Of a stretch of DNA of 64,000 bases, positions 8,712 to 17,634 are shown in pieces. The first letter of the stretch is position 1. Every line of letters begins with the position of its first letter. Position numbers and translations under genes: made by a program. The notes under the pieces are model-generated. The model worked only from the letters and a program-made list of their open reading frames with translations. It was not told the origin of the DNA and did not search any database. The stretch covers positions 368,285 through 432,284 of the forward strand of contig NZ_ACVP01000023.1 in the NCBI RefSeq assembly GCF_000175635.1, in the 5' to 3' direction. This stretch comes from Corynebacterium tuberculostearicum SK141 (GTDB taxonomy: Bacteria > Actinomycetota > Actinomycetes > Mycobacteriales > Mycobacteriaceae).

Positions 8712-9713
8712 GTGAACGCGCTAGATACTTACCTCGCAGCCATGGCACCCGGGATGGACATCGTCCTCGGGTGCGCAGGCATGTCCGAGGACGACCTCTG
8801 CGCGCGTGGCGCCGCTGAAAAGACGGCCCGCGAGTTGGCATTGCTCAAAGAGGCGTACTGCGGCACGACCAAGTTCACAAGGAAGCGTCGTCGTGCTATC
8901 GAAGGAGCTCAGCACAATGGGCATTCCATCGTTGCGTTATCCATCATTGAAAAGTATGCACGCAAGATGCCCACGCTTTTCGACGCCTGGGTCCTCCGCG
9001 AACAGCTATGCACCACCAAGGCCACAGCAGCGGCACTAGAAAAGCTGGCGCAATCCAAGGTTCCGAAGAAAAAGCGCAAGGTAAAGCCTGGTGTACGCAT
9101 CATCCGCCGCAAGGATGCGCCGTGGACGTTAGCTATCGACGGCTCGTCCTCGTTCATTGCAGACCTCCACGCGGCGGTGGAGAACCAGGATAAAAAGCCG
9201 CTGGATGTGGTGGAAGATACCTTCTTCGGCAGCGATACGGGGCAACGAAGCACGGTGGTAACCAATGTCATCGTGCGCTTGGAAGACTACGTGCGCATCG
9301 TCAACGGTGATGGCGAGGAAATCACCTTGCAGATGACCAACGGAGCAACGCTTACGGGAGCGCAGTATGTGCGCCGCACGTTAAAGGAGCATGGGCTCAT
9401 TACCCTGGTGAGCCCCTATGAAGGCGCGGTGAACCTGTACCGCACGGAGCGCTTCGCCAATGCTAAGCAGCGGTTGATGGCGGGTGCGGAAAATCCGGTA
9501 TGCCCATGGCCGCGCTGCGCTAAGCCTGCCGACGAATGCCAAATTCACCATTTGGAGCCGTGGTTGCACGGTGGATTGACCAATATCGCGAACTTATCCA
9601 CAGCCTGCGCGTACCACAATGGCGCCAACGATGACGATCCCAATGCCCCGCCGCTGCGCGGGCAACTTGCCCGAACCAACGGACGGATTCGGTGGCAACC
9701 GCCCGATTGCTAG
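8712..9713 (+). CDS. HNH endonuclease family protein
   Basis: This 333-residue protein has a C-terminal HNH nuclease domain. Cysteines in CPWPRCAKPADECQIHH form a probable zinc knuckle, followed by the HH pair and LSTACAYHN. The N-terminal two thirds resemble the helical region of the actinobacterial HNH/13E12-type proteins, which occur in many scattered copies in these genomes. The GTG at 8712 was chosen as the first in-frame start. No toxin, methylase or integrase lies beside it, so a role in restriction or mobility cannot be claimed. The gene stands alone and is followed by its own terminator. Confidence 0.8.
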   Translation: MNALDTYLAAMAPGMDIVLGCAGMSEDDLCARGAAEKTARELALLKEAYCGTTKFTRKRRRAIEGAQHNGHSIVALSIIEKYARKMPTLFDAWVLREQLCTTKATAAALEKLAQSKVPKKKRKVKPGVRIIRRKDAPWTLAIDGSSSFIADLHAAVENQDKKPLDVVEDTFFGSDTGQRSTVVTNVIVRLEDYVRIVNGDGEEITLQMTNGATLTGAQYVRRTLKEHGLITLVSPYEGAVNLYRTERFANAKQRLMAGAENPVCPWPRCAKPADECQIHHLEPWLHGGLTNIANLSTACAYHNGANDDDPNAPPLRGQLARTNGRIRWQPPDC

Positions 9714-9726
9714 AGCCCGACTGCAG

Positions 9727-9751
9727 AATAAGGCGCCTCGTGCGCCTTATT
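9727..9751. terminator. Terminator after HNH gene
   Basis: A perfect 10-bp stem (AATAAGGCGC / GCGCCTTATT) with loop CTCGT lies just after the HNH stop. It faces the convergent small membrane protein gene and could act in both directions. Confidence 0.75.
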
Positions 9752-9788
9752 GGCATGCCTGCAACCGAAAGCTTGGGGTCTCGCGGCG

Positions 9789-10010
9789 TTAGTCCTCGCG
9801 AAAGGCTGCGCGCACAGCCTCCTCCTCGGGGGATTCAGTTGCTGAGGCTTTGTCAGCGCGATGCTTATGCGCCCAGTCCAGGATGAAGCACACGAGTCCG
9901 ACGCCGGCGGCGCCAAAAACGATATACAGCGACCAATCTGCACCCGAGATAACAAAGTTGACCAAGGCCACGAATGCCACGAGGGCGAGAACTAAAGCGG
10001 CTACGAGCAC
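9789..10010 (-). CDS. Small two-segment membrane protein
   Basis: This 73-residue protein has two hydrophobic helices (about residues 2-22 and 28-45), joined by a short loop and followed by a charged tail rich in Glu, Lys and Arg. The GTG start is preceded by AAAGGA at good spacing. I do not recognise the family; it looks like the short conserved membrane proteins that accompany divIVA in corynebacteria. The tail would face the cytosol if both termini are inside. No function is proposed. Confidence 0.65.
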   Translation of the reverse strand: MLVAALVLALVAFVALVNFVISGADWSLYIVFGAAGVGLVCFILDWAHKHRADKASATESPEEEAVRAAFRED

Positions 10011-10062
10011 AGTGGTTCCTTTCGGTAGGGGCGGGCTATAGCACGACGGTCTAAAACAACAA

Positions 10063-10093
10063 TAGCGCCCCCGCCGCGGTGGCGGGGGCGCTA
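10063..10093 (-). terminator. Terminator of divIVA
   Basis: A perfect 13-bp GC-rich stem (TAGCGCCCCCGCC / GGCGGGGGCGCTA) with a 5-base loop follows the divIVA stop. On the minus strand it is followed by the T-rich run TTGTTGTTTT. Confidence 0.85.
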
Positions 10094-10109
10094 GGAAGAA
10101 CGGGGTGGC

Positions 10110-11285
10110 TTAGTTGTTGCCAGCCTCGCCGTTCGGTGCGGCGGTGCCGCGGGTAGCCAGCTCTTCCAGCTGAGACTCCAGCAGGGTCTTCAGGCGGGTG
10201 CGGTACTCGCGCTCGAAGGTGCGCAGCTCGGAGATGCGAGCCTCCAGTGCGGTCTGCTGCTGCTTGACGGTGTTCATAACCTCGGTGTGCTTGCGCTCGG
10301 CATCGGCCTGCAGGGACGCGGCCTTCTCCTCAGCCTGACGGATTTGCGCCTCTGCGCGGGAGGAAGCATCAGACTCGGTCTGCTTTGCCTTAGCCTCAGC
10401 GTCAGATACCAGCTTCTTGGAGCGGGAATCTGCATCTTGCAGCTGGGCGTCGTACTTCTTCTGGGCGTCGGCAAGCTGTGCCTTGGAGCGGGAATCTGCA
10501 TCGCTCAGCTGCTTCTCGGCTGCAGTGCGTGCCTCGGACAGCATGGACTCGGACTCCGCACGAGCCTCGGAGGTCAGGCGGTCTGCCATCTCCTGTGCCA
10601 GACCCAGAACGCGGGCAGCCTGCATGTGGGTTTCCGGGGTAGCCAGGCCATCGGCGGTCTGTGCAACACCAGCACCTGCGATACCCGCTGCCGCTGCACC
10701 AGCCTTGGAGGAACCAGCTGCGGAAGCGGACTTCTTCAGCTCGTCGTTTTCCTTCTTGGAAGCCTCGAGGTCCTTCTTTGCCTGGGCTGCCTCGGCGCGA
10801 GCTGCCTCGGCGTCCTTCTTGGCCTGAGCCGCTTCATCGCGGGCTGCCTTCAGGTCTGCGGAAGAGGAAGCAGCAGCGGAGCCAGACGCCTGTGCCTTGG
10901 AAGCCTCAGCCTGGGCAGCCTTAACCTGCTCCTGTGCCTTCTTGGTCTCTTCCTTGGCACGGGAAACCTCGGACTTGGAGTCCGCCAGCTTGGTTTCGTA
11001 CTCGGCGCGCAGCTTGGCCTCAATCTCCTTGCGCAGCGCAGCCTCATCGGTGCGGGTGGAAGCCGCAGTTGCGGTACCAGCAGCACCGGCGCCAGCACCC
11101 GCCTTGGCCTGGGAGTTCAAATCGCTAACCTGCGCCTGCAGGTCTTCGTTCTCATCCTGCAACTGGGCAAGGGCGTCCTCTACGAGGTCGAGGAACTGAT
11201 CCACCTCGTCTTCGTTGTAGCCACGCTTGCCAATCGGCGGCTTGCTGAACGCGACGTTGTGAACATCAGCTGGTGACAGTGGCAT
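10110..11285 (-). CDS. divIVA: Polar growth protein DivIVA/Wag31
   Basis: The N-terminus ([20 protein letters not shown], then a [23 protein letters not shown] segment) is the DivIVA membrane-targeting domain. It is followed by a long Ala/Glu/Lys/Gln-rich coiled coil to about residue 370 of 391. DivIVA marks the cell poles and recruits the elongation machinery in corynebacteria and mycobacteria. A low-complexity Ala/Gly-rich linker splits the coiled coil near residues 55-75 and again near 190-215. Within the second coiled coil a DADSRSK heptad-like block is repeated. The gene has its own promoter and terminator. Confidence 0.95.
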   Translation of the reverse strand: MPLSPADVHNVAFSKPPIGKRGYNEDEVDQFLDLVEDALAQLQDENEDLQAQVSDLNSQAKAGAGAGAAGTATAASTRTDEAALRKEIEAKLRAEYETKLADSKSEVSRAKEETKKAQEQVKAAQAEASKAQASGSAAASSSADLKAARDEAAQAKKDAEAARAEAAQAKKDLEASKKENDELKKSASAAGSSKAGAAAAGIAGAGVAQTADGLATPETHMQAARVLGLAQEMADRLTSEARAESESMLSEARTAAEKQLSDADSRSKAQLADAQKKYDAQLQDADSRSKKLVSDAEAKAKQTESDASSRAEAQIRQAEEKAASLQADAERKHTEVMNTVKQQQTALEARISELRTFEREYRTRLKTLLESQLEELATRGTAAPNGEAGNN

Positions 11286-11388
11286 GTCTTCTCTTCCCCT
11301 TCAGGTTGGTACAACCCCGGAGCTTCCAGGGCCTTAGGAGTGCGGTTCAGGTCTAACTAAACCTTCCCCACAAAGGTACATGTGGTTC

Positions 11389-11417
11389 ATAATACGGGTT
11401 ATCGCGATTTATCGTAA
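11389..11417 (-). promoter_or_regulatory. Candidate divIVA promoter
   Basis: On the minus strand TTACGA (11412-11417) and TATTAT (11389-11394) are 17 bp apart, about 100 bp upstream of the divIVA start. The -10 match is good and the -35 match is moderate. Confidence 0.5.
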
Positions 11418-11488
11418 CCAAACGCCCACAATAATCGACGCCCCGCCGAGTCTCAACGTTTACCACAGGTTTCGAGGCGACGGGGGTG

Positions 11489-11782
11489 CTACGTCAGAAA
11501 AATCATCTGCAAGATCATTGTGAGTATCGAGAGCAAGACGAACAGTACAAGCACCGATACATCAAGCGCTACGCCACCCATTTGCAGGGGCGGGATCAGG
11601 CGGCGCAACGTCTTGACCGGCGGGTCCGTAATCACAAACAGAGGCTCCGCTATAACCATAAACCAGCGTGGAGGGTTGAACTGCCGCGAGAAGGACTGGA
11701 TCATCTCAATAATGATGCGGGCGATGAGCACCCAGGTATAGATCCGCACGAGCAGGATAAGAATAATTCCAAGTTGTGTCAC
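11489..11782 (-). CDS. YggT family membrane protein
   Basis: This 97-residue protein has two hydrophobic helices near each end, around a central polar loop containing FNPPRWFMVIAEPLFVITDP, the conserved YggT signature. YggT proteins sit next to sepF or ftsZ in many bacteria; their molecular role is unclear, and osmotic-stress and division links have been suggested. It lies between sepF and divIVA, as in other corynebacteria. A hairpin between sepF and this gene may reduce read-through. Confidence 0.88.
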   Translation of the reverse strand: MTQLGIILILLVRIYTWVLIARIIIEMIQSFSRQFNPPRWFMVIAEPLFVITDPPVKTLRRLIPPLQMGGVALDVSVLVLFVLLSILTMILQMIFLT

Positions 11783-11806
11783 AATGACCGAGCCTATCGA
11801 ATAAAC

Positions 11807-11840
11807 CCCCGCAGGTGCCCAACCGGCACCCCACGGGGGC
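11807..11840 (-). terminator. Hairpin between sepF and yggT
   Basis: A two-part stem (CCCCCG with CGGGGG, GGTGCC with GGCACC, one small internal bulge) lies in the gap between sepF and yggT. On the minus strand it is followed only by TTTATTCG, so termination may be partial. Confidence 0.5.
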
Positions 11841-11858
11841 TAAATGAACCGTGCCGCT

Positions 11859-12311
11859 CTAGCGCAGGCCTGCGGCGCGCTCGAGCTCGTGCTTTGCGAT
11901 GTCCGCAGACTTCGGCACGATGGAAAAAACCTTGCGCTCAGTGTCCATACCCTTGGTGAGGTTGAGCATACGGCCCTCCAGGCCGAAGCAGAGGCCGGCA
12001 GCGAAGTCGATGAAACGCTTGGCGGTGGCCTTTTCGGCGTCAGTCAACTCGAAGACAACGGCATCGCCATCGCGGAAGGGCTCGCCTACCTTGGCGGCGT
12101 CATTGAAAGACGTCAGCGAGATGGCCACGATGGTCGGAACGAATTCCTCCTGCGCTGGGGCCGGCTCGTAGGACTGCGGGGCGCGGCGAGGTGCGTAGGC
12201 CGAGGAGCTATTTTCGGAGTAACGCGGCTCCTCGTTGTAGTAGGCATCGTCTTCTTCGATGTCCACCGGGCCCAGCCCGAAGAAATCCTTCGTCTTATCA
12301 ATGAATGACAT
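11859..12311 (-). CDS. sepF: Cell division protein SepF
   Basis: This 150-residue protein begins MSFIDKTKDFFGLG, an amphipathic membrane-binding helix, continues with an acidic and Ser/Tyr/Pro-rich linker, and ends in the SepF core (FVPTIVAISLTSFNDAAKVG to RMLNL and FSIVPKSADI). SepF tethers FtsZ to the membrane. No ftsA is present in the dcw cluster, so SepF is the likely main anchor here. The ATG at 12311 was chosen because AGGGAG precedes it at good spacing. An upstream TTG at 12344 would add 11 poorly matching residues. Confidence 0.93.
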   Translation of the reverse strand: MSFIDKTKDFFGLGPVDIEEDDAYYNEEPRYSENSSSAYAPRRAPQSYEPAPAQEEFVPTIVAISLTSFNDAAKVGEPFRDGDAVVFELTDAEKATAKRFIDFAAGLCFGLEGRMLNLTKGMDTERKVFSIVPKSADIAKHELERAAGLR

Positions 12312-12415
12312 TTTTGGGTCTCCCTCTGACCTAAATTTGTACAAGTCTAAACGCGCAAAATGTGTCTTGTGTGACTCATGTGATTTACGCTGTGAAATGC
12401 GCTTTTGCGATGTTT

Positions 12416-13114
12416 TTAACCTACTGGCCGCGGCCCCATGATACTGGTTCCGACACGCACGATATCACTGCCCGCAGCAATTGCCTCGGCCATGTCCGCA
12501 CTCATGCCAGCAGAGAATTTCAGCGGTCGATTGAGCTCAGAGGATAAGCGATCTACCTCTCCGCGGACGTTTCGGAATACCTCGCCAGCATCGGCATCAA
12601 GTGGCGGAACCACCATGAGTCCGGCAAGTTCTAGATGCTGCGCTTCTTCTACGGCACGCACGAGCTCATCGAGTGCCTCAGGAGAAACACCACCGCGAGC
12701 ACCATCACCGTCGGCGGAGACTTGGATAAATACCGGCAAATTGCTTTCGCGCTCGCCTCGTTCCTTGGCTAAGGAAACTCCCCGCTCCAGTGCGTGGGCC
12801 AGCTTGAGGGAATCAAGCGAATGCACGCTGGCTGCCCATCGGGCTACGTGGTTGGCCTTCTTGGTCTGGATCTGGCCAATCATGTGGAATCGCAGCTGCG
12901 GCAGCTCGGTGGCCTTGGCGCGGGCTTCTTGTTCCCGGTTTTCGGCGACGTCGGTAACTCCTAGCTCTGCCAGCAGGGCAATATCGGCAGCTGGGTGAAA
13001 CTTCGTTACCGGCAACAGCTGCGGTGGTTTTCGCCCTGACTGCGCTGCTAGCCGTTCAATCTTGGCAAGGGTGGCCGATAGGTTGTGTTCTAGCTGTGCC
13101 TTTCGGTCTGACAT
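12416..13114 (-). CDS. YggS/PROSC family pyridoxal-phosphate homeostasis protein
   Basis: This 232-residue single-domain alanine-racemase-like barrel protein binds PLP through the lysine in LLPVTKFHPAADI and has the family patterns VAENREQEA, FHMIGQIQTKK and SAGMSADMAEAI. Family members buffer PLP and affect amino-acid pools rather than catalysing a known reaction. It overlaps the pgeF stop by one base (TAATG) and lies upstream of sepF, the usual ylmD-ylmE-sepF arrangement beside ftsZ. About 100 bp separate it from sepF, enough room for a sepF promoter. Confidence 0.9.
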   Translation of the reverse strand: MSDRKAQLEHNLSATLAKIERLAAQSGRKPPQLLPVTKFHPAADIALLAELGVTDVAENREQEARAKATELPQLRFHMIGQIQTKKANHVARWAASVHSLDSLKLAHALERGVSLAKERGERESNLPVFIQVSADGDGARGGVSPEALDELVRAVEEAQHLELAGLMVVPPLDADAGEVFRNVRGEVDRLSSELNRPLKFSAGMSADMAEAIAAGSDIVRVGTSIMGPRPVG

Positions 13115-13845
13115 TACTTAACCTCCAACCAAATTAGTCCAGCCTGGCGGCCGGTGGTTCCTTCGCGCCGATAGGAAAAGAAGTCTTCGTCTTCGATGGT
13201 GCAGCGCGGGTCGGATTCAATCGCGGTGATACCTAGCCCCATGAGCTGGCGAATCAGCCCTGCGCGCACATCGATGCCCCACGTGCCCTTCGACGTCCGA
13301 GTCTTGGAGCCGGGCAAGCGGCGCTCGACGTCAGTGGCCATTTCCTCAGGCACTTCGTAGTTCTTTCCCGAAGCAGCCGGCCCCATAACCACCTGAATGC
13401 GCTCGGGCTGTGCGCCAAGCTTCTGCATTTCGCGCACGGTATTGACCACAATGCCGTTGCGGGCGCCCAAGCGGCCGGCGTGGGCGGCAGCAATGACGCC
13501 AGCGGCGACGTCGACAAGCAGCACCGGCGTGCAATCCGCAACGAGAACGCCTAGCCCGAGGCGTCGCTGGGTGGTAACAATTGCGTCTGTGGCTGGCACG
13601 GGCTCGTCCTGTGGACCATCGACGACGGTGACGGTATTGGTGTGCAGCTGTTCCATCCACACGATGTCGTCCAGACCGGTCACGCGCTTCAGGCGCTCGC
13701 GATTAGCGGCAACCGCGGCCGGGTCATCGCCGACGTGGTGCCCCAAGTTGAAGGAGTCGTATGGAATAGCAGACGCCCCGCCAGCACGGCTAGTAAAAAC
13801 CATGCGGACGGGGCGTGTGGTGCGATGTTCCTCGTTTACTGGCAT
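13114..13845 (-). CDS. pgeF: PgeF/YfiH family protein (polyphenol oxidase/laccase fold)
   Basis: This protein of about 243 residues has the YfiH signatures VADCTPVLLVD and AAHAGRLGARNGIV, which supply the metal-binding Cys and His, and VMGPAASGKNYEV. In E. coli the family edits peptidoglycan precursors that carry Ser in place of Ala; purine nucleoside phosphorylase activity is also known. The ATG at 13845 was preferred over the GTG at 13851. It begins about 25 bp after ftsZ and overlaps yggS by one base, so transcription from ftsZ probably continues through it. Confidence 0.87.
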   Translation of the reverse strand: MPVNEEHRTTRPVRMVFTSRAGGASAIPYDSFNLGHHVGDDPAAVAANRERLKRVTGLDDIVWMEQLHTNTVTVVDGPQDEPVPATDAIVTTQRRLGLGVLVADCTPVLLVDVAAGVIAAAHAGRLGARNGIVVNTVREMQKLGAQPERIQVVMGPAASGKNYEVPEEMATDVERRLPGSKTRTSKGTWGIDVRAGLIRQLMGLGITAIESDPRCTIEDEDFFSYRREGTTGRQAGLIWLEVK

Positions 13846-13869
13846 GCACACCAGCGTAGCGCTTTGCGC

Positions 13870-15186
13870 TTAGCGCATGAAGGAAGGCACGTCCAGATCG
13901 TCGTCGCCGTCATCGTCACGACGCTGCGACGGGCGGGACAAACGGTAGTCATCGCGGCGCTCCTCGCGGGAGAAACGGTCAGAGTTGGTGAACAGACCGC
14001 TAGATTCTGGGCGACGCTCCTCGGCAGGACGCTGCGGGGTGTAGCGCTCTCGCTCCTGGCCGGCGCGCGGCTCGTAGGAGTGGCGCGGGGAGTAGTCATC
14101 CTGTACTGGCTGAGAAGCAGCAGGCTGCGCCGGTGCCGGGGTGACGGGCTCTGCGGTCTCGCGCTGGCGATTGTCAAAAAGGGAGCCGGGCTTGCGCTGT
14201 TCCTGCTGCGGCTGCTGCGCAGCGGCCTGGGTCATATTGGCCTCGGCATCGAAACCGGTGGCAATAATGGTGATGCGGATTTCATCACCCAGGGTGTCAT
14301 CGATGATGGTACCGAAGATGAGGTTGACGTCTTCGTCAGCGCGCTCTTCCACCATGGAGGCAGCGGCGTTTACTTCGTGCAGGCCAAGATCGGAGCCGCC
14401 GGCGATGGACAGCAGCACGCCCTTGGCGCCTTCCATCGTGGATTCCAACAGCGGGGAGTTAATGGCTTGCTCAGCAGCGGTCATGGCGCGGTTATCACCG
14501 CGGGCGGAACCGATACCCATGAGCGCGGAGCCAGCGTCAGACATGACGGAGCGAACGTCCGCAAAGTCGACGTTGATCATGCCCGGGATGGTGATCAGGT
14601 TGGTAATACCCTGCACACCATTGTGCAGCACCTCATCGGCAGCGCGGAAAGCCTCAACGATGGAAAGCTCTTCCCCACCGAGCTGCATCAGGCGATCGTT
14701 CGGGATGACGATGAGGGTATCGCAGACCTCGCGCAGCTCCTCAATACCGGCCATGGCCTGGCGGGTACGGCGAGCGCCTTCGAACTTAAACGGGCGGGTG
14801 ACAACACCGACGGTCAGCGCACCCATTTTCTTCGCGATAGACGCCACGACTGGAGCAGCACCGGTGCCGGTGCCGCCACCCTCGCCGGCAGTCACGAAGA
14901 CCATATCGGAGCCCTCGAGGGCGTCTTCAATTTCGGACTTGTGGTCTTCTGCGGAGGTCTTGCCTACCTCAGGGTTAGCGCCGGCACCGAGGCCGCGGGT
15001 GGCCTCACGGCCAATGTCGAGCTTGGTATCTGCGTCAGAGAAGATGAGGGCCTGGGAGTCCGTGTTGATGGCGACGAACTGCACGCCCTTGAGGCCTTCT
15101 TCGATCATGCGGTTCACGGCGTTGACGCCGCCACCGCCGACGCCGACGACCTTGATATCCGCGAGATTGTTATTGGAAGAGATCAT
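13870..15186 (-). CDS. ftsZ: Cell division GTPase FtsZ
   Basis: This 438-residue tubulin homologue has the GTP-binding loop GGGTGTG at about residues 103-109, the NTD at 41-43 and the T7 loop region [12 protein letters not shown] long Pro/Arg/Gln-rich linker precedes the conserved C-terminal tail [11 protein letters not shown], which binds SepF and related partners. The ATG at 15186 gives the expected N-terminus ([15 protein letters not shown]) with AAAGGTGAG upstream; a GTG at 15201 is less likely. The gene follows ftsQ after about 310 bp that should hold its own promoter. Confidence 0.97.
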   Translation of the reverse strand: MISSNNNLADIKVVGVGGGGVNAVNRMIEEGLKGVQFVAINTDSQALIFSDADTKLDIGREATRGLGAGANPEVGKTSAEDHKSEIEDALEGSDMVFVTAGEGGGTGTGAAPVVASIAKKMGALTVGVVTRPFKFEGARRTRQAMAGIEELREVCDTLIVIPNDRLMQLGGEELSIVEAFRAADEVLHNGVQGITNLITIPGMINVDFADVRSVMSDAGSALMGIGSARGDNRAMTAAEQAINSPLLESTMEGAKGVLLSIAGGSDLGLHEVNAAASMVEERADEDVNLIFGTIIDDTLGDEIRITIIATGFDAEANMTQAAAQQPQQEQRKPGSLFDNRQRETAEPVTPAPAQPAASQPVQDDYSPRHSYEPRAGQERERYTPQRPAEERRPESSGLFTNSDRFSREERRDDYRLSRPSQRRDDDGDDDLDVPSFMR

Positions 15187-15322
15187 GTGAGTTGGTCTCA
15201 CCTTTCGCTACTGTAAGTCTGCACGTGCATTAAACGAGGAATGTAATGCGGTCCGCCGAGGGCGAATCGCGTTCCTTTCCATCTTTAACGACAGCGGTGT
15301 AATTTTCACGCACATTTTCCGC

Positions 15323-15353
15323 GTGTCGAGACCCTCAAGTTCCACTTTAGGGT
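15323..15353 (-). promoter_or_regulatory. Inverted repeat plus GACAC motif upstream of ftsZ
   Basis: On the minus strand ACCCTAAAGT and ACTTGAGGGT form an inverted repeat (9 of 10 bases, 3-bp spacer, 15331-15353), followed 3 bp later by GACAC (15323-15327). GACAC is the recognition core reported for WhiA and its WhiB-family partner at actinobacterial division genes. Assignment of the site to WhiA is inferred. Confidence 0.45.
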
Positions 15354-15415
15354 TTCTCACCTGCGGTTTTGCTTGTCACACCCGTATCATCCGCCCCATG
15401 GTTCAGGCACTGAAA

Positions 15416-15460
15416 TGGGCCCGTGCAGCGCACACGCCTAAGCGGTGCTGCACGGGCCCA
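15416..15460 (-). terminator. Terminator hairpin after ftsQ
   Basis: A perfect 14-bp stem (TGGGCCCGTGCAGC / GCTGCACGGGCCCA) with a 17-base loop lies 40 bp after the ftsQ stop. The T-run after it is short (TTTC), so some read-through into ftsZ is possible. Confidence 0.65.
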
Positions 15461-15499
15461 CAAGCGCGATAGAAAGTACCCGCGGGGGCACCCGTCGCC

Positions 15500-16171
15500 C
15501 TATCCGCGTGTGGTGACCAACTCAGGGTTGGAAATATTCCACTCGCGGCCTTCCATCTTCAACACGGTGGCGAAGGCATGCGCCTTGTCCTCATCGTTGG
15601 AATCGCTGGCACCCCAGAAGACGCGCCGGTCGTCTTTAGTGGTGAAAGTCAGCGAGTATTCGCCAGCAACTTCGAGTTTTGCTACCTGGTTGCGGACGTC
15701 GTCGGAAAGCGCTGCAATCGCTCGCACCGCATCCTGGGTTTGCGGGGAGCCGCTATCGACGGAGCCCGTCACCTCAACCGCGCCCGCGGGAGGCTCAGCG
15801 GAGGTAAATTCCTCGCCTTTATCATCGATCAGGTAGGGCTTATTATCGCGCTTTACAAACGCCACGGCCTTGTGCTCGGCCACGTTGATGGTCAAGGTCG
15901 AAGGGAAATCGCGAGAGACTGTCACCGAATCGACCCAGTCCAATCCAGCAACGCCGGAAGCTGCCTCACGCGCGTTAACGCGCAGCAAATTTTCGCCCTT
16001 GGGAACCCCAGAGGCTTCCTCCACCTGTGCGGGATCGAGCTGGTGGACGCCTTCCACCTGAAAATTGCGTACCTTCAGGACGGGAACTGTCCACATCACG
16101 GCGGCCGCTATGACGGCCACGGCGACAATTGCGGCGATGACCCCAGCGATGAGCTTTGCGGAGACGCGCAC
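15500..16171 (-). CDS. ftsQ: Cell division protein FtsQ
   Basis: This 223-residue bitopic protein has a short cytosolic N-terminus, one transmembrane helix at about residues 7-29, then a POTRA domain beginning LKVRNFQVEGVHQLDPAQ and an FtsQ beta domain. It joins FtsL and FtsB in the divisome core that activates FtsWI. The start overlaps the murC stop by one base. A hairpin after the stop separates it from ftsZ. Confidence 0.92.
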   Translation of the reverse strand: MRVSAKLIAGVIAAIVAVAVIAAAVMWTVPVLKVRNFQVEGVHQLDPAQVEEASGVPKGENLLRVNAREAASGVAGLDWVDSVTVSRDFPSTLTINVAEHKAVAFVKRDNKPYLIDDKGEEFTSAEPPAGAVEVTGSVDSGSPQTQDAVRAIAALSDDVRNQVAKLEVAGEYSLTFTTKDDRRVFWGASDSNDEDKAHAFATVLKMEGREWNISNPELVTTRG

Positions 16172-17634
16172 TAGCTTGCCCGCAATTCATCGAGGATTTC
16201 CGCCGCCACCATGGTTACCGAGCCAGCACCAATGGTCAGCACCACATCGCCTGGCTCCACCACCGACACGACGTCGCGGGCAGCGGCGGAAAAATCCGGC
16301 TCGAAAATAACCTGCATATCAGCGGGCATCTTATCGGTAATGATGCGGGAGGTAATTCCCTCCACGGGCTGTTCGCGGGCGCCGTAGATGTCGAGGACCA
16401 CGGCGGCGTCGGCAAGCGAGAGTGCTTGGGCAAACTCGGCGTCGAATTCCATGGTGCGTGAGTACAGGTGCGGCTGGAAGCAGGCGATGACGCGCCCGCC
16501 GTGGCCTTCCGCCTCGACCTTGGCGCGTGCGGCCCGCAGCACTGCCGCAACCTCGGTGGGATGGTGCGCATAATCATCAAAGACCCGCACGGGCTTGCCC
16601 TGCTTGTCGACGCTCCCCCGGTACTCAAAGCGCCGGCGCACACCGCTAAAGTCAGCCAATCCCTCGGCGATGGCGGCTGGAGCGCCACCGGAGAGCACGC
16701 CGGCGATCAAGGCGCCCATGGAATTGAGCACCATGTGGTGGCCTGGGATCTGCAGCTCGTAGCGCACGGTTTCAGAAACGCCAGGAAGGTCGAGCTTGAC
16801 GGTGGTGTCCATGCCTTCCGCGGTGGTCTCTTCGCGGACCAACTCGGCGGCCAGTGGCACAGTAGAGGTAAAAGACTTCTCCGCCGAGCCGTAGGCCACG
16901 ACGTTGATGCCGCGCTCCAGCGCCCGCTCGCCAGCGCGGGCAGCGTGCTCGTCTTCGGCGCAGACAACGAGGTAGCCGGTCTCCGGGGTGACCAAGTCAG
17001 CAAAGTCATCGAAGACTTGGAAGTAGGCTTCCTCGCTGTGGAAGAAGTCGAGGTGGTCGGGCTCGATAGTCGTGAGCACCGCGACGTCCGGGCTATAGCG
17101 CAGCAGCGAGGCATCGGATTCATCGGCCTCGGCGACGAAAGCTTCCCCAGTGCCACCGTGGGCATTGGTGCCCGCGCGGTTGAGCTGGCCGCCGATGGCG
17201 AAGGAGGGATCAAGACCCGCGTGTTGCATCGCGCTCACGGTCATCGACGTGGTGGAGGTTTTGCCGTGGGTGCCAGCCAACAGCACCTGCTTGTGGCCTT
17301 CCATCAAGGCGGCGAGCAGATCGGAGCGGCGAATTACCGGAATATCGTTATCCTTTGCGGCCACTAGCTCCGGGTTGTCTTGGGGAATGGCGGCAAAAGA
17401 AGTAACCACGACGGTGGGCAGTTCGCCAGACAGTCGCAGGTTTTCTGCGGCGTGGCCGATGGCGACTTTGGCACCCATGGTGCGCAACACCTCAACCGGG
17501 GTGGAGTCTTTGACATCGGAACCTGTAACCACTCCGCCGCGAGCGGCGAGGATTCGCGCGAGCCCCGACATGCCGGAACCACCAACGCCGATGAGGTGGA
17601 CGCGGCGCAGATCGTAGTGTGCGGGATCGGTCAT
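16171..17634 (-). CDS. murC: UDP-N-acetylmuramate--L-alanine ligase
   Basis: This 487-residue cytosolic Mur ligase adds L-Ala to UDP-MurNAc. The N-terminal UDP-binding loop reads [14 protein letters not shown], the ATP loop reads [14 protein letters not shown] near residue 118, and the C-terminal domain has [11 protein letters not shown]. The length is typical. It is packed directly between murG (no gap) and ftsQ (one-base overlap), so it is part of one dcw transcript. Confidence 0.96.
   Translation of the reverse strand: MTDPAHYDLRRVHLIGVGGSGMSGLARILAARGGVVTGSDVKDSTPVEVLRTMGAKVAIGHAAENLRLSGELPTVVVTSFAAIPQDNPELVAAKDNDIPVIRRSDLLAALMEGHKQVLLAGTHGKTSTTSMTVSAMQHAGLDPSFAIGGQLNRAGTNAHGGTGEAFVAEADESDASLLRYSPDVAVLTTIEPDHLDFFHSEEAYFQVFDDFADLVTPETGYLVVCAEDEHAARAGERALERGINVVAYGSAEKSFTSTVPLAAELVREETTAEGMDTTVKLDLPGVSETVRYELQIPGHHMVLNSMGALIAGVLSGGAPAAIAEGLADFSGVRRRFEYRGSVDKQGKPVRVFDDYAHHPTEVAAVLRAARAKVEAEGHGGRVIACFQPHLYSRTMEFDAEFAQALSLADAAVVLDIYGAREQPVEGITSRIITDKMPADMQVIFEPDFSAAARDVVSVVEPGDVVLTIGAGSVTMVAAEILDELRAS

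Larger units (their letters stand above)
15187..15499. other. ftsQ-ftsZ intergenic region
   Basis: These 313 bp carry no gene. They hold the ftsQ terminator hairpin (15416-15460), an inverted repeat with an adjacent GACAC motif (15323-15353) and the ftsZ ribosome-binding site. One or more ftsZ promoters are expected, but I could not single out a convincing -35/-10 pair. Confidence 0.7.

Noticed and set aside
8712..9713. HNH gene as a restriction or mobile-element component
   Set aside because: There is no methyltransferase, integrase, inverted repeats or direct target duplication around it; the neighbours are core genes.
10416..10502. A 21-bp direct repeat 66 bp apart in divIVA
   Set aside because: It encodes repeated coiled-coil residues (DADSRSK) in register with the reading frame, so it is a protein repeat and not a DNA element.
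13642..15216. A 524-codon open frame opposite pgeF and ftsZ
   Set aside because: It runs antisense across two genes and their junction, shows no recognisable motif and no ribosome-binding site.
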